This document shows positions 44,382 through 55,159 of a DNA stretch of 64,000 nt, piece after piece. Position 1 is the first letter of the stretch; each line of letters opens with the position of its first letter. Origin of the DNA: Perognathus longimembris pacificus (Eukaryota; Chordata; Mammalia; Rodentia; Heteromyidae); assembly GCF_023159225.1 (NCBI RefSeq), contig NC_063168.1, positions 61,979,398 through 62,043,397 of the forward strand, in the 5' to 3' direction. The position numbers were made by a program, and so were the translations under genes. The notes beneath the pieces were generated by a model, which was given only the letters and a program-made list of their open reading frames with translations, was not told the origin of the DNA and searched no databases.

Positions 44382-44737
44382 AAAACCTTTAAGACTGGGG
44401 ATAGCCCCTGCTCTTTCTCAACTTTCCCACTGTACGGAGTCCAAGCCTGGACTCTCCCACTAGCTTGCTATGGGGTTCTTGGCCATTCTATCTGCCCTCA
44501 GTGGACATGCTCACTCCTCCCTTGCGGGGCCCCTCACTGGTGTTCTGCCAACCCTGGCCTTCTCCCTTCTCAATAATACCTCCCTGTCTCCTCATCTCTG
44601 TCCCCAAAGGTTTGGATGATGACATAATCTTGTCCTCCAACCTGCTTCCAGACTCAGTTCTATTCAAATCCAGTTCATTCTGCTTTCCTTTTTTCTTTTC
44701 TTCCTCTCTCTTTTTTTCTTTTCTTTTCCTTCTTGAT

Positions 44738-44952
44738 TTTTTTTTTTTTTTTTGGGTAGGTCATGGGGCTTGAACTCAAGGCCTGGGCTCTCCACCACTT
44801 TGAGCCATAGCTTCATTTCTGGTTTTCTGGTGGTTAATAGTAGACAAGAGTCTCATGGACTTGCCTGTCTGGGCTGGCTTTGAACCGGGATCCTTAGAGC
44901 TCAGCCTCCTGAGTAGCTAGGATTATAGGCATAAGCTATCAGCACCCCACTT
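44738..44952 (-). mobile_element. B1-Geo SINE
   Basis: Long T-run, GGTCATGGGGCTTGAACTCA to ATCAGCACCCCACT. Confidence 0.8.
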
Positions 44953-45194
44953 TCATTCTGCTTTTCTGTCGCATATCAGGTGCTTTTCTAAAGTTAGGAC
45001 TTTTAAACCTGAGGGAGAGATTTGCCTACAAAACTCATCAGTAGATGGAAGTATAGGAAATTATAGATGAGAATTTCTCTTTTACTGCATTGTAGGAGAA
45101 ATTATATTTAGGATTGTAGTTGATGTGCTATCCTAGGCTGCAAAGTTGTTTCTAGCTAAAAGTTGTTGTGAGTTAACATTTAAAAGTAACAGGT

Positions 45195-45400
45195 TGGGCT
45201 AGGAATGTGGCTTAGCAGTAGAGTGCTTGTCATGCACGTATGAAGCCCTGGGTTCGATTCCTCAGTACCATATAAACAGAAAAGGCCCAGAAGTGGTGCT
45301 GTGGCTCAAGTGATAAAGTGCTAGCCTTGAGCAAAAGAAGCTAAAGGGCAGTGCCCAAGTCCCAGGAATGGCAACAAAAACAAAAAACAAACAAAAATAA
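45195..45400 (+). mobile_element. IDL-Geo SINE
   Basis: GGGCTAGGAATGTGGCTTAG; part of the right half before CCCAAGTCCCAGG is lost. Confidence 0.83.
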
Positions 45401-45442
45401 CAGATTACCAGAAAACCTCCTTTTGAGATTAGAAAAGATAAA

Positions 45443-45560
45443 GAGTAGTTGGTGTAGTAGTACATGCCTATAATCCCAGCACTTGGGAGGCAGAAGCAGG
45501 AGGATTTCAAGCTTGAGGCCAGGTTGGGTTATATGACAAGAACTTAAAAAAATAAAAAGT
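45443..45560 (+). mobile_element. B1 monomer, classical type
   Basis: ATGCCTATAATCCCAGCACT and GGAGGCAGAAGCAGGAGGAT are standard B1. Confidence 0.8.
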
Positions 45561-46535
45561 AAGTAAAAATTTTAAGTATAAGATGAGCCAAGTATGAGAT
45601 GAGCTCATAAGACGAGCCAAGTTTCTGTATTTAGAATATGGGGAAGTGGTTCCACTTGGTCTGAATGCGTACATTTACTTCCAAGAACCACAAAAGCAAA
45701 AATCACAGCTTTTTGCATTAGATATTTAAAAAAAAAAACAGGTTAAAAATACTCAGATGTAAGAAACTATGTTTAGAAGAAAAAGTCTTAAATCAAAGAT
45801 CAGAATACAGAGTATATTATTTAGCATTTTACCTCTCTTCTGGGTTGTTAGTGGTAGTTAAAGGGGGGAGGGGGCTGTTTTTCTGAGTCTAGTAAATCGA
45901 GTTGGTTTTGTTTGTCTGATCCAGTAATTAACATTGTGTAGCCTCTGCCATGCATCAGACACTTCCATTCATTTTATCTACTCTGAACAACATTCCCTAG
46001 GCAAACAGACTCGTTTAAATTCATGGCCACACATTTCAGAAGTAATCTCAACACTGCCAAGCAATGTTACTACGCTCTCCCCCACTCACAACGATGTCAT
46101 ACTCTCGGGGCTCTCTGCAGATCTCCCCTTTCTTCCTCTTCTTTCAGTCCTGTCCCCCTCCCCACTCCCTGCTTCCCTGATTCTTTTCCACCCCAGTACT
46201 TTCGAGAGCTCTCCTTTCTACTTATACTCCAAACTCTCTAATCTGCCGTAGGGTTTTGCAATTCCCTTTGACTGAATCGCTCCACGCCCTGACTCCACCA
46301 GGCTAGTTCAGTCTTGTCTTCCTAGTCTTCTGTCTCAACTCAGTGTCAAATGCTCAGAGTGACTTTCTTTGTGATCTGAAATCATTCAAGTCCTGCTCAA
46401 CATTGATCTTGTCAATCATTTTTCTCCTGCATCGCCAGAACTTTCGGATCTGGCTCGCCTGGTTGACTTCTGCATTCTCAATACCTCAAATTGTATCTAT
46501 CACATAACTGACCTTCAAAGAAATGTTGTTGTTCC
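45561..46535. other. Intergenic single-copy stretch
   Basis: Pyrimidine-rich from 46070 to 46250. Possibly an old repeat, but no family is recognised. Confidence 0.4.
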
Positions 46536-46539
46536 TGTC

Positions 46540-46715
46540 TTTAGACAGATATTAAGTGGCACTAAGTGGCCTAGATTAATCTCTTGATCCTTCTGCCTGC
46601 ACCTCTGGATTGCCGTAGTTACAGGTATGGACTGCGACACCTGGCTTCATTTAGTTTTTTTTGAAACAAGGTCTTACCATGTTGCTTAGGTTGGTCTCAA
46701 ACTCAAGCCATCTTT
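46540..46715 (-). mobile_element. Two B1 fragments
   Basis: GTTACAGGTATGGACTGCGA near 46618 and AAACAAGGTCTTACCATGTT near 46665. Confidence 0.5.
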
Positions 46716-46747
46716 CTGGTAAAAAGTAATTGAGTAAATTATCTCAC

Positions 46748-47002
46748 TTTTTTTTTTTTTGGCCACTCCTGGGGCTTGAACTCAGGGCCTGGGAGCTGTC
46801 TCTGAATTTTTGTGCTCAAGGCTAGTGCTCTACTACATGAGCCACAGATCCACGTCTGTCTTTTTGTGATTAATTGGAGAAAAGAGTCTCATGGACTTTC
46901 CTACACAGGCTGACTTTGAACCAGGATCCTCAGATCTCAGCATCCCTAATAGCTAGGATTAGAATAGCTAGATTATAGGCATGAGCCAACAGTACCTAGC
47001 TT
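46748..47002 (-). mobile_element. B1-Geo SINE
   Basis: GGCCACTCCTGGGGCTTGAA to CCAACAGTACCTAGCT, with a short duplication AATAGCTAG in the head. Confidence 0.82.
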
Positions 47003-47176
47003 TATCCTATCTTTTGACAGATGAGGATATTGAATTAAAGGAACCATAAATAAATAATCTAATTTCACTCAAATAGTGAATGACAAAGCTGAGATAAACT
47101 TAAGTCTGTTTCAATCTAGGCTGTATCTCAGTCTATGTAAAAATCTCTTGCTAGGATAAGCATTTAAAGATAGATT

Positions 47177-47365
47177 TGGGCGGGGCTCATGCCAGCAATC
47201 CTAGGATCTGAGGATCCTTTCCATGAGACTCTTTATTTCCAATAACTATCTAAAAAGCTAGAAGTGGAGCTGTGGTTCAAGCAGTAGAGTGCTAACCTTG
47301 AGCACAAAAGCTCAGGGAAGCGCCCAATACCTGAGTTCAAGTTCCAGGACTGGCACAAAACAGAA
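47177..47365 (+). mobile_element. B1-Geo SINE with head deletion
   Basis: GGGGCTCATGCCAGCAATCC then straight to GATCTGAGGATCC. Confidence 0.72.
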
Positions 47366-47808
47366 AAGAAAGATGCGTTTGTGAATGTGGAGAGCACTAA
47401 AGACAGCTTCAGAATGAATAGTCAAATTCCTCAGGCAAAAACTGGGGAGATGCTGAGGACATCTGGCTGGACAAAGCCTGTGGTAACCAAGGAGCAGCGC
47501 AGCCTGGCTGTTCCCACTTGCTCCTGGCTGGCCTCCAATTCTCCTGCCTTCCTTCCTGCTTCCCACAAGCTGGGAGCCTTTAGCCACCTGCAGTCTAGGG
47601 GCTCTGGTACTTGGGGCTCTGGTTTCCCTTTTATGCCCATAAGGTGGGCTAGTTTGTTTGTATTAATGACACTCAATATAAACACACCTATTACACAGTG
47701 CTGTTCTGGACCCTATAAGTACAATGAAAATGGCAGACACCCTCTGTTTTGCAATCTTGAAGATTCTTTCTGATCTTTAGTATTTAGGTAATTAGATTGA
47801 GCATTTTC

Positions 47809-48023
47809 TTCTTCTTCTTTTTTTTTTTTTTGGCCAGTCCTGGGGCTTGGACTCAGGGCCTGAGCACTGTCCCTGGTTTCTTTTTTCTCAAGGCTAGCAC
47901 TCTGCCACTTGAGCCACAGTGCCACTTCTGGCCATTTTCTGTATATGTGGTGCTGGGGAATTGAACCCAGGGCCTCATGTATACGAGGCAAACACTCTTG
48001 CCACTAGGCCATATCCCCAGCCC
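47809..48023 (-). mobile_element. IDL-Geo SINE with 15-bp target duplication
   Basis: AGATTGAGCATTTTC at 47794-47808 and 48024-48038. Confidence 0.94.
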
Positions 48024-48047
48024 AGATTGAGCATTTTCATTTCTTTG

Positions 48048-48245
48048 TTTGTTTTGCCAGTCTTGGAGCTTGAACTCAGGGCCTGGGCATTGTCCCTGAG
48101 CTTCTTTTGCTCAAGGTTAGCACTCTATCATTTGGGCCATAGCACCACTTCTAACCTTTTCTGTTTATGTGGTACTGAGGAATCTAACCCAGGGCTTCAT
48201 GCATGCTAGGGAAGCACTCTACCACTAAGCCACATTCCCAGCCTG
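48048..48245 (-). mobile_element. IDL-Geo SINE, old subtype
   Basis: GCCAGTCTTGGAGCTTGAAC to CCACATTCCCAGCC. Confidence 0.87.
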
Positions 48246-48248
48246 ATG

Positions 48249-48358
48249 CTCTTGTTTTGAGGCAAGATCTTGTTGTGTAGCACAGTTGGACCTCAAACTC
48301 ACTGTCTTTTGCTTTAATGTCCTAAATGCCAGGGATTACAGGAATTAGCCACCACTGC
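48249..48358 (-). mobile_element. B1 monomer
   Basis: TTTTGAGGCAAGATCTTGTT to AATTAGCCACCACTGCCC. Confidence 0.6.
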
Positions 48359-48409
48359 CCATACACATATATACATACATATATATATACACACACACAC
48401 ACACACACT
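48359..48409. repeat. (AT/AC)n microsatellite
   Basis: ATACATAC, ATAT and CACA units. The next SINE landed at its right edge. Confidence 0.9.
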
Positions 48410-48621
48410 TTTTTTTTTTTTTTTTTTTTTTGCCATCCCTGGAGCTTGCCTCAGGGCCTGAGCACTGTCCCTGGCTTCTTTTTGCTCAAGGCTAGCACTC
48501 CACCACTTGAGCCACAGCGCCACATCTGGCCATTTTCTGTATATGTGGTGCTGGGGAATCGAACCCAGGGCTTCATGTATACAAGGCAAGCACTCTTGCC
48601 ACTAGGCCATATTCCCAGCCC
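48410..48621 (-). mobile_element. IDL-Geo SINE
   Basis: The flank ACACACACTTTTTTTT is found before and after it. Confidence 0.88.
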
Positions 48622-48629
48622 TACACACA

Positions 48630-48880
48630 CTTTTTTTTTGTTGTTGTTGGTTATAGAGCATGAACTCAGGGTCCAAGCACTGTCCTTAAGCTTTTTTGCT
48701 CAAAGCTAGTGTTCTACCACTTTGAGCTACAGCTCCACTTCTGGTTTTCTGGTGGTTAATTGAAGATAGGAGTCTCACTCATGAACTTTCTTCTCTGAGC
48801 TGGCTTTGAACCATGGTCCTCTTGAATCTCGGCCTCCTGAGTAGCTGGGATTACAGGCATGAGACACAGAGCCCAGCCTT
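48630..48880 (-). mobile_element. B1-Geo SINE
   Basis: GCATGAACTCAGGGTCCAAG to GACACAGAGCCCAGCC. Confidence 0.82.
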
Positions 48881-48949
48881 ACATGCCGTATTTTAAGATC
48901 ATAGTTCTAGTTCATCAGAGTTTATGTCCCTAGAGGAAATGGTGTGTGT

Positions 48950-49196
48950 TTCTTGTCAGTCCTGGGGTGTAAACTCAAGGCCTGTTGGGCACTGCCCCCC
49001 GGGCTGCTTTTACTCAAGGTTAGTTAGTGCTTTATCACTTGAGCCACAGCTCCACTTTGGGCTTTTTTGGTAGTTTGGTGAAGGTAAGAGTGTCACAGAC
49101 TTTCCTGCCCAGGCTGGCTTTGAACCCCTATTCTCAGATCTCACTTAGCTTCTTGAGTAGCTAGGATTATAGGTGTGAGCCACCAGTGCCCAGTTA
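48950..49196 (-). mobile_element. B1-Geo SINE
   Basis: GTCAGTCCTGGGGTGTAAAC to GCCACCAGTGCCCAG. Confidence 0.82.
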
Positions 49197-49199
49197 AGG

Positions 49200-49900
49200 G
49201 AATGTTTCTTGAGACACTGCTCAGGATTTATGTCCTTATGTAAACTGTCTGATTTATAACAGACATATAATAGTCAAATCCTTCTTTCTTTTCTCCAGGC
49301 TGCTGCTTACCCTGTCCTGGTCCCCAAGTAGGCTAAATGTTGTTGTATTTAGTAGAGGAAAGTTCATAAGTTCTGCCAGAGTTGAGAAGATGTAGTTTTT
49401 CCCTCTTTTCTGGCAAGGTATAACAGAAAAGATGCCATAACCAACAGTTTTGATGAGCCCGGAGTTTTTTGTACACTAACTCATTCAGCCTATAATAACT
49501 CCAGCAGAAGAAATGGAGATTGAAAGAGGAGAAGTGACTTTCCCAATTCCCAGAGATAGAATATACTCAGCTCGGAGAATTCCAGCCTGGACAGTCAAAG
49601 TCTAGACTCTTTTTGCTTTGTGTAGTCACTGCTACTGTCCCACAAGGGATTCAAGGTCTGGACTTTGAGCGTGACCTATCTACAGCTCAACATTGTTTGT
49701 CACCTAGCTTGAAGCAGGTATGTGTAACATGATACCCTGGTCAAGGCTGAAGCCTTTGGCTAGGGCAGAGTTAACCAGGTCCTCCACAGACTTAGATGAT
49801 CCCCTTTTTCATCCTCCCACTAGGCAGTGGGGAGCCACAAAGCAATGATTTCATAGCCAATGAAGAATTCCGAGAGTTACAGGAAAGTTAGGATTAAAAA
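49200..49900. other. Intergenic single-copy stretch
   Basis: Nothing recognised. Confidence 0.5.
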
Positions 49901-49905
49901 AAAAA

Positions 49906-50132
49906 TGTTGTGCTGGTGCTGGCACTTAAACTTGGGGTCTGGGTACTGTCCATTAGCTTTTGTGCTCAGGGCTAGAGCTCTACCACTGGAGTCACAGCTC
50001 CACTTCTAGCTTTTTTTTGGGGGGTGGGGGGGCAGGAGGGTGGTTAATTGGAGGTCAGAGTCTCATGAACTTCCCTGCTGGATTTGAACCTTGATTCTCA
50101 GACCTCAGTTTCCTGAGTAGCTAAGACTACCG
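49906..50132 (-). mobile_element. B1-Geo SINE
   Basis: GCTGGCACTTAAACTTGGGG to GAGTAGCTAAGACTAC; the outer end of the head is missing. Confidence 0.75.
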
Positions 50133-50345
50133 AGTCTTTCTTAACAATGAGAAATAATATTTCTGGTAAGAACATCATGAAAAAGAGTTGATGCCACTTC
50201 TATAAATAGTGCTCTAAGGACATGTTTTCCAAGGTCTGATTCATTAAAGATTGAAAGCATCACTGCTTCCTCTAATAGCTCTGGCACGAGGCTCCTGGCT
50301 GTTATGATGGACAGTGTGTTCTAGGCAAGAGCTAGGGGGCAGAGG

Positions 50346-50803
50346 CTGGTCTTGGAGGCTTAAACTCTGGGCCTGGGTGCTGTCCCTGAGCTCCTTTGGT
50401 TCAATACTAGCACTCTACCACTTGAGCCACAATGCCACTTCTGGCCTTTTCTGTGACTTAGTTGTAGATAAGAGTCTCACAGGGGCTGAGAATATGGCCT
50501 AGTGGTAAAGTGCTTGCCTCGTCTCGTATACATGAAGCCCTGGGTTCGATTCTTCAGCATAACACCGTATATAGAAAAAAAAGCCGGAAGTAGTGCTGTG
50601 GCTCAAGTGGTAGAGTGCTAGACTTGAGCAAAAATAAGCCAGGGACAGTGCTCAGGCCCTGGGTTCAAGCCCCAGGACTGGCAAAAAAAAAAAAAAAAGA
50701 GTCTCACACACTTTCCTACCTAGGCTGGCTTCAAACCATGATCCTCAGCTTTTAGCCTCCTGAGTAGCTAGGATTATAAGCATGAGCCACTGATGCTCAA
50801 CTT
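50346..50803 (-). mobile_element. B1-Geo SINE interrupted by an opposite IDL-Geo
   Basis: Parts 50346-50481 and 50697-50803. Confidence 0.83.
50482..50696 (+). mobile_element. IDL-Geo SINE nested in B1-Geo, opposite strand
   Basis: AAGAGTCTCACA at 50470-50481 and 50697-50708. A CGTCT repeat (CTCGTCTCGTATAC) sits in the left half. Confidence 0.9.
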
Positions 50804-50811
50804 TGTATGTG

Positions 50812-51052
50812 GTGTGCGTGCCAGCACTGGGGCTTAAAGTCAGGTCCTAGGCTCTGTCCCTTAGCTTTGTCACGCAAGGCTGGCACTCTACCACTTAAAA
50901 CCACAGCTCCACTTCCAGTGTTTTGGTGGTTAATTAGAGATAAGAGTCTCACAATCTTTCCTGCCCAGACTGGCTTTGAACCACAATTTTCAGATCTTAG
51001 ATTCCTTTAACTAGATAGGATTCCAAGTGTGAGTCATTGATGCTCAACTTAG
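50812..51052 (-). mobile_element. B1-Geo SINE
   Basis: GCCAGCACTGGGGCTTAAAG to CATTGATGCTCAACTT. Confidence 0.78.
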
Positions 51053-51309
51053 AAGTATGTTCTTCACCTTATAATGAGAGAGAGAGAGAAAGAGAGAGAG
51101 GTGTGCTCTTGTTGGTAGGTAGCATTTTATCCTTACAACGTACTTCTCTGAGCTGACATGCCTCAGTTTGCCTTCAATGCACCATATTAATCATAGATCA
51201 GGCCAGTACTTTGTAGGTACTTTGTGGTGGCAGTAGAATGCCACAAATTCATTTAGTAGCCCCAATTGCTATGCAAAGTGAAATATCTTATCTTTTTGAA
51301 AAGAAATAG

Positions 51310-51745
51310 CTCCTGAGGCTAGTTCATGCCTATAATCCTAGCTACTCAGGAGGATGAGATCTGAGGATCAGAGTTCAAAGCCAACTTGGTCAGGAAAGTC
51401 TGTGAGACTTTTTTTTTTTTTTCCAGTCCTGAGGCTTGGACTTGGGGCCTGAACACTATTCTTGGCTTCTTTGTGCTCAAGGCTAGCACTCTACCTTTTG
51501 AGCTACAGCACCACTTCTGGTTTTTTCTATTTATGTGGTGCTGAGGAATCGAACCTAGGGTTTCGTGTATGCTAGGCAAGCACTCTACCACTAAGCCATA
51601 TTCCCAGCCCCCGTGAGACTCTAGTAAACTACCAGAAAGCTAGAAGTGGAGCTGTGGCTCATGTGGTACAGTCCTAGCCTTGAGCAAAAAATTCTGATGG
51701 ACATTGCCCAGGCCTTGAGTTCTAGCCTTAGAATGGTACAAAAAC
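51310..51745 (+). mobile_element. B1-Geo SINE interrupted by an opposite IDL-Geo
   Basis: Head 51310-51409, right half 51613-51745. Confidence 0.83.
51410..51612 (-). mobile_element. IDL-Geo SINE nested in B1-Geo, opposite strand
   Basis: GTGAGACT at 51402-51409 and 51613-51620; the start of the host's TGTGAGACTC motif was duplicated. Confidence 0.88.
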
Positions 51746-52588
51746 AAACAAAAAAGAAATAGCTCTTGAGACCAGAAGCTCTTGTAAACACGTATCCTAT
51801 AAGCATATGTGCCACCATAGTTCTGTTGCTGTAAAAATGTTTCTTTGTTTTGAGTAATGGTTGTATGCAATCTCAAGTCAGTAAGCCCTTGAAAGTGGTG
51901 CTAGCAGAGGGTCTATAGGTAGGAAAGACAAATTTACACTTGCAATAGATGTCTGCTCCAGAAATACAGTCAGTTCAACTACCATTAAGTGGCTGACCAG
52001 ACTTCTCAGAGATTCAGTTTTCTTGTTGCTGGCAGGATGGACATTGTAGCAGCACTAGGTAACTAAGACTTGGTCAGTAGAAGCCTATTGTGTGGAGCAC
52101 GTTTGTAGTGTTCTCCCCTGTTTTCCTGTTTACAATGATCTCAAGGAATGATGAAACCTCCAGTAATCCATAGCAGAGGCAGGTTAATATCAACAGGCTA
52201 ACAGCCTGAGTCATTCTCTGCTTGTTTGCTTAGTGATTCTTCCACTCTGTGTGTGTGTGTGTGCGTGCATGCGTGCGTGCGTGTTGGTTTCTGGTAGCAC
52301 TTTAATGTGACAGCTCTATGCTCTGTTCCCATTAGGTGGTCTCAGACTTCTATGCCAGCTTCATTATCAACAATCTTGCAGTCATTTTTGCAGTCCAGGC
52401 CTTTGACTACTTGGCCAAGCTATTCTCTACTGATGACGAATCTATTTATATTCTGACCTTGGGCTGTTTCTGTTTCCAAAAGTAGATAATCCAGTACACT
52501 GAGGCTCTGCCCATTAGGGGGATTTCCCCTTACTCTTCTCTCCTTTTTCATTTTTCTCTTCCTTTCTTTTCCTTCTTTCTCTCACATT
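51746..52588. other. Intergenic single-copy stretch
   Basis: Contains a short (TG)n(TGCG)n run at about 52248-52284. No gene recognised. Confidence 0.5.
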
Positions 52589-52944
52589 CTTATTTTTTTT
52601 TTTTTTGAGACAAGCTCTTGATAAGTAGCTCAGGCTGAACTCAAGATCTCAAGATGTTCCTGTCTCAGCTTCCCAAATTTTGGTTTATTTGTTTTGTTTT
52701 TGTTGCCAGTCCTGGGCGTTGGACTCAGGGCCTGAGCACTGTCCCTGGCTTCTTTTTGCTCAAGGCTAGCACTCTGCCACTTGAGCCACAGTGCCACTTC
52801 TGGCCGTTTTCTATACATGTGGTGCTGAGGAATCGAACCCAGGGCTTCATGTACACAAGGCGAGCACTCTATCACTAGGCCATATTCCCAGCCCCAGCTT
52901 CCTAAGTTTTGGGATTACAGGTGTGCACCACCACACCAGGCTCA
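52589..52944 (-). mobile_element. B1 monomer interrupted by IDL-Geo
   Basis: TTGAGACAAGCTCTTGATAA (52600) and GGGATTACAGGTGTGCACCA (52911) are two ends of one B1. Confidence 0.75.
52682..52896 (-). mobile_element. IDL-Geo SINE nested in B1
   Basis: Flanks AGCTTCCCAAATTTTGG and AGCTTCCTAAGTTTTGG, an imperfect 17-base duplication. Confidence 0.88.
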
Positions 52945-53077
52945 CTGCTACCTTTCTTTCTTTCCACTATTATCTTTCAAAGCCAGATTTGAGTAGGACT
53001 GTATGAGTCACCTTACATTTTTTTCTTTTGATTAGTTGAATGAGTCTTTATTGGAGAGATGGTGATTCAGGTGGACT

Positions 53078-53288
53078 TTTTTTTTTTTTTTGCAAGTCCT
53101 GGGACTTGAACTCAGGGCCTGAGCACTGTCCCTGAGCCTGTCTGTGCTTAAGGCTAGTGCTCTACCACATGAGCCACAGCATCACGTCAGGCTTTTTCCA
53201 TTTTGTTTATGTGATACTGGGGAATTGAACCCAGGGCTTCATGCATGCTAGGCAAGCACTTTACAGCTAAGCCACGTTCCCAGGCCCT
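53078..53288 (-). mobile_element. IDL-Geo SINE
   Basis: CAAGTCCTGGGACTTGAACT to CCACGTTCCCAGGCCC. Confidence 0.85.
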
Positions 53289-53559
53289 GCAGGTGAACTC
53301 ATCACAAAGACCTGCAGCCCCTTGAATATACTTAACACTGTCAGAAAACTGAGCCATGAGAGCAGGAAAGGGGAGAAAGAGCAGAAAAACAAGACCAACA
53401 AACCAGATCAGCTCCTAGGGAGAGCTGAAATGAGACGCCATGGTGACAGTAGGAGAGCTAGGAGATATGAGAGAAAAGACATGAGGCATGGCATTAACAT
53501 TTTTTTCCTTCTCGTTCTTCCTTTCTCTTTCCCTGTACCTCTATTCCACTGGGACTCAG

Positions 53560-53720
53560 CATGTAGTCCAGGCTGGCCTCCAACTCTTCCTGTATGGGAG
53601 GCAAGCGCTCTTGCCACTAGGCTATATCCCCAGCCCCTGGCCTCCAACTCTTGATCCTCCTGCTTCTGCCTCCTGAGTGCTGATATGACAGACATGCACT
53701 ATCATGGGATGCTTTAAGTT
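53560..53720 (-). mobile_element. B1 fragment carrying a short insertion
   Basis: GTAGTCCAGGCTGGCCTCCA and, after the insert, GATCCTCCTGCTTCTGCCTC. Confidence 0.65.
53589..53636 (-). mobile_element. Tailless 48-base IDL head with 16-bp target duplication
   Basis: The insert is the minus strand of the first ~48 bases of an IDL-Geo SINE (GGCTGGGGATATAGCC...CTTGCC) and stops in the anticodon-arm region. It has no Geo half and no A-tail, yet CTGGCCTCCAACTCTT is duplicated exactly at 53573-53588 and 53637-53652. Confidence 0.85.
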
Positions 53721-53949
53721 TGGAACTACTATTTAATTCAATTTACAGTAGTTTACTATCATCTCGTAGCAGCCATCTGGCATTGATAGGGGTGAGATTT
53801 AGTTAATGAGATGGAAAATGATGAGAGTGAACATCCTTGAATCTTTTAGCACTTTAAGGACTTAAATTATATCTGCATTTTTCCTGCTGGAATATCATTG
53901 TGATTTATCATCGTAGCAGCAGAGAAGGAAAAGGAGGTATAAGAAGTTT

Positions 53950-54066
53950 TTGTTGTTGTTTTGTTTTTGCCAGTCCTGGGGCTTTAACTCAGGTCTGGGT
54001 GCTGTCCCTGAGCTCTTTTACTCAAGGCTAGCACTTTACAACTTTGACCCCAGTGCCACTTCCGAG
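53950..54066 (-). mobile_element. Geo right half only
   Basis: GCCAGTCCTGGGGCTTTAAC to GACCCCAGTGCCACTTCC. Confidence 0.72.
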
Positions 54067-54318
54067 GCACATGAAGTTTTAAAGCCTCTACCTGGCCTTC
54101 CTCCCTTTGTTATTCCTTTCCATACCAGCCAATGAACCAACATGTAGGTAGTGCTGATCTCCAACTATGTCAATTCTAATTATCTGGAAAGCAGGGACAT
54201 AGCCACCATGTAGACCCAAAGTAGAGCTACTAAACATCACAGTTTGCCTAGAGTTTGGGGTAGGATATTTGTAACTTAAATATTCTACCTTTCAAAGACT
54301 TCTCTCTCTCTCTCTCTC

Positions 54319-55004
54319 TCTTTTCTTTTTTTGCCAGTTCTGGGGCTTGAACTCAGGGCCTAGGCACTGTCGCTGGCTTCTTTTTGCTCAAAGCTAGTGA
54401 AGTGCCAGACTTTGAAGTCAGGCCCCATTTTACCACGCGAACCCCACTTTACCACGTGAACCTGAGATAAGCAGGCCCTGTGAGCAGACCCAGGACAAGC
54501 CCATTAGGGCCCAGTCGGTCTAGAACTCTAACCGCTGGGAATGCTTAACTCTGACCACCCCTAGAATTGAACCCTGAGCCAATCAGATTTGTACCTGTAT
54601 CCTAATCTTGCTTGCTTGAACACCTGATTGTTGTAACTTTGTTCTTTGCCTTTATAAGCCCTATGTAATCACAGCTCGGGGCTCCCTCCTAACCTCCGCT
54701 GTGTCGGTGGGTAGGACAAGGCCCGAGTTGCAGCTCGCTTAAATAAAGCCTTGCCTTGCTTTTGCATTTCGGAATGTCTGAGTCTTGGTGGTCTTCTTGG
54801 TGGTGGTTTCACGACTTGGCACAACACTAGCACTCTACCTCTTGAGCCACAGCGCCATTTCCGGTCTTTTCTGTTTATGTGGTGCTGAGGAATTGAACCC
54901 AGGGCTTCATGTATGCTACACTAGCACTCATCACTTGAGCCAAAGTGCCATTTTGGCTTTCTCTGCTTATGTGGTACTGAGGAATTGAGCCACATTCCCA
55001 GCCC
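54319..55004 (-). mobile_element. IDL-Geo SINE split by the ERV1-like LTR
   Basis: Parts 54319-54397 and 54831-55004. The second part holds a partial repeat of itself (two copies of the GTGGTGCTGAGGAATTGA region), so a second IDL-Geo piece or a duplication is present. Confidence 0.82.
54398..54826 (+). mobile_element. Solo LTR of a gammaretrovirus-like (ERV1) element
   Basis: A 429-base unit begins TGAAGTGCCA and ends TTGGCACAACA, with imperfect inverted ends, and is flanked by 4-base target duplications CTAG (54394-54397 and 54827-54830). It carries CCAAT at 54579, a TATA-like TTTATAAG at 54651, AATAAA at 54742, and a near-repeat of about 20 bases in U3 with E-box CACGTG at 54453. There is no gag, pol or env, so this is the remnant after LTR-LTR recombination. 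It split a minus-strand IDL-Geo SINE and is younger than it. Confidence 0.88.
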
Positions 55005-55159
55005 CAGATTTCCATTTCTTAAGGCACAGAAAAGTACTGTTGCACTTAGAAGGGCAGAATAGTGGGTAGAAAGTATGGAAGAATAGACAGTGAATGTAGG
55101 TCCCACTTCCAAGATAAAGAGAAAATGGTATGATAGAGTAGGGTGATAAAACAAAGACA

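Noticed and set aside
43926..44399. Regularly spaced 18-bp repeats suggesting an array
   Set aside because: Target-site copies around two SINEs, not a CRISPR or satellite array.
45934..46251. 105-codon frame rich in Ser, Pro and Leu
   Set aside because: Pyrimidine-rich non-coding sequence; no splice sites, homology or domain recognised.
47381..47773. 130-codon frame
   Set aside because: Starts inside the tail of a SINE and runs into unique DNA with no domain or codon signal.
54398..54826. Possible intact endogenous retrovirus
   Set aside because: Only one LTR with target duplications on both sides; no internal genes within the window.
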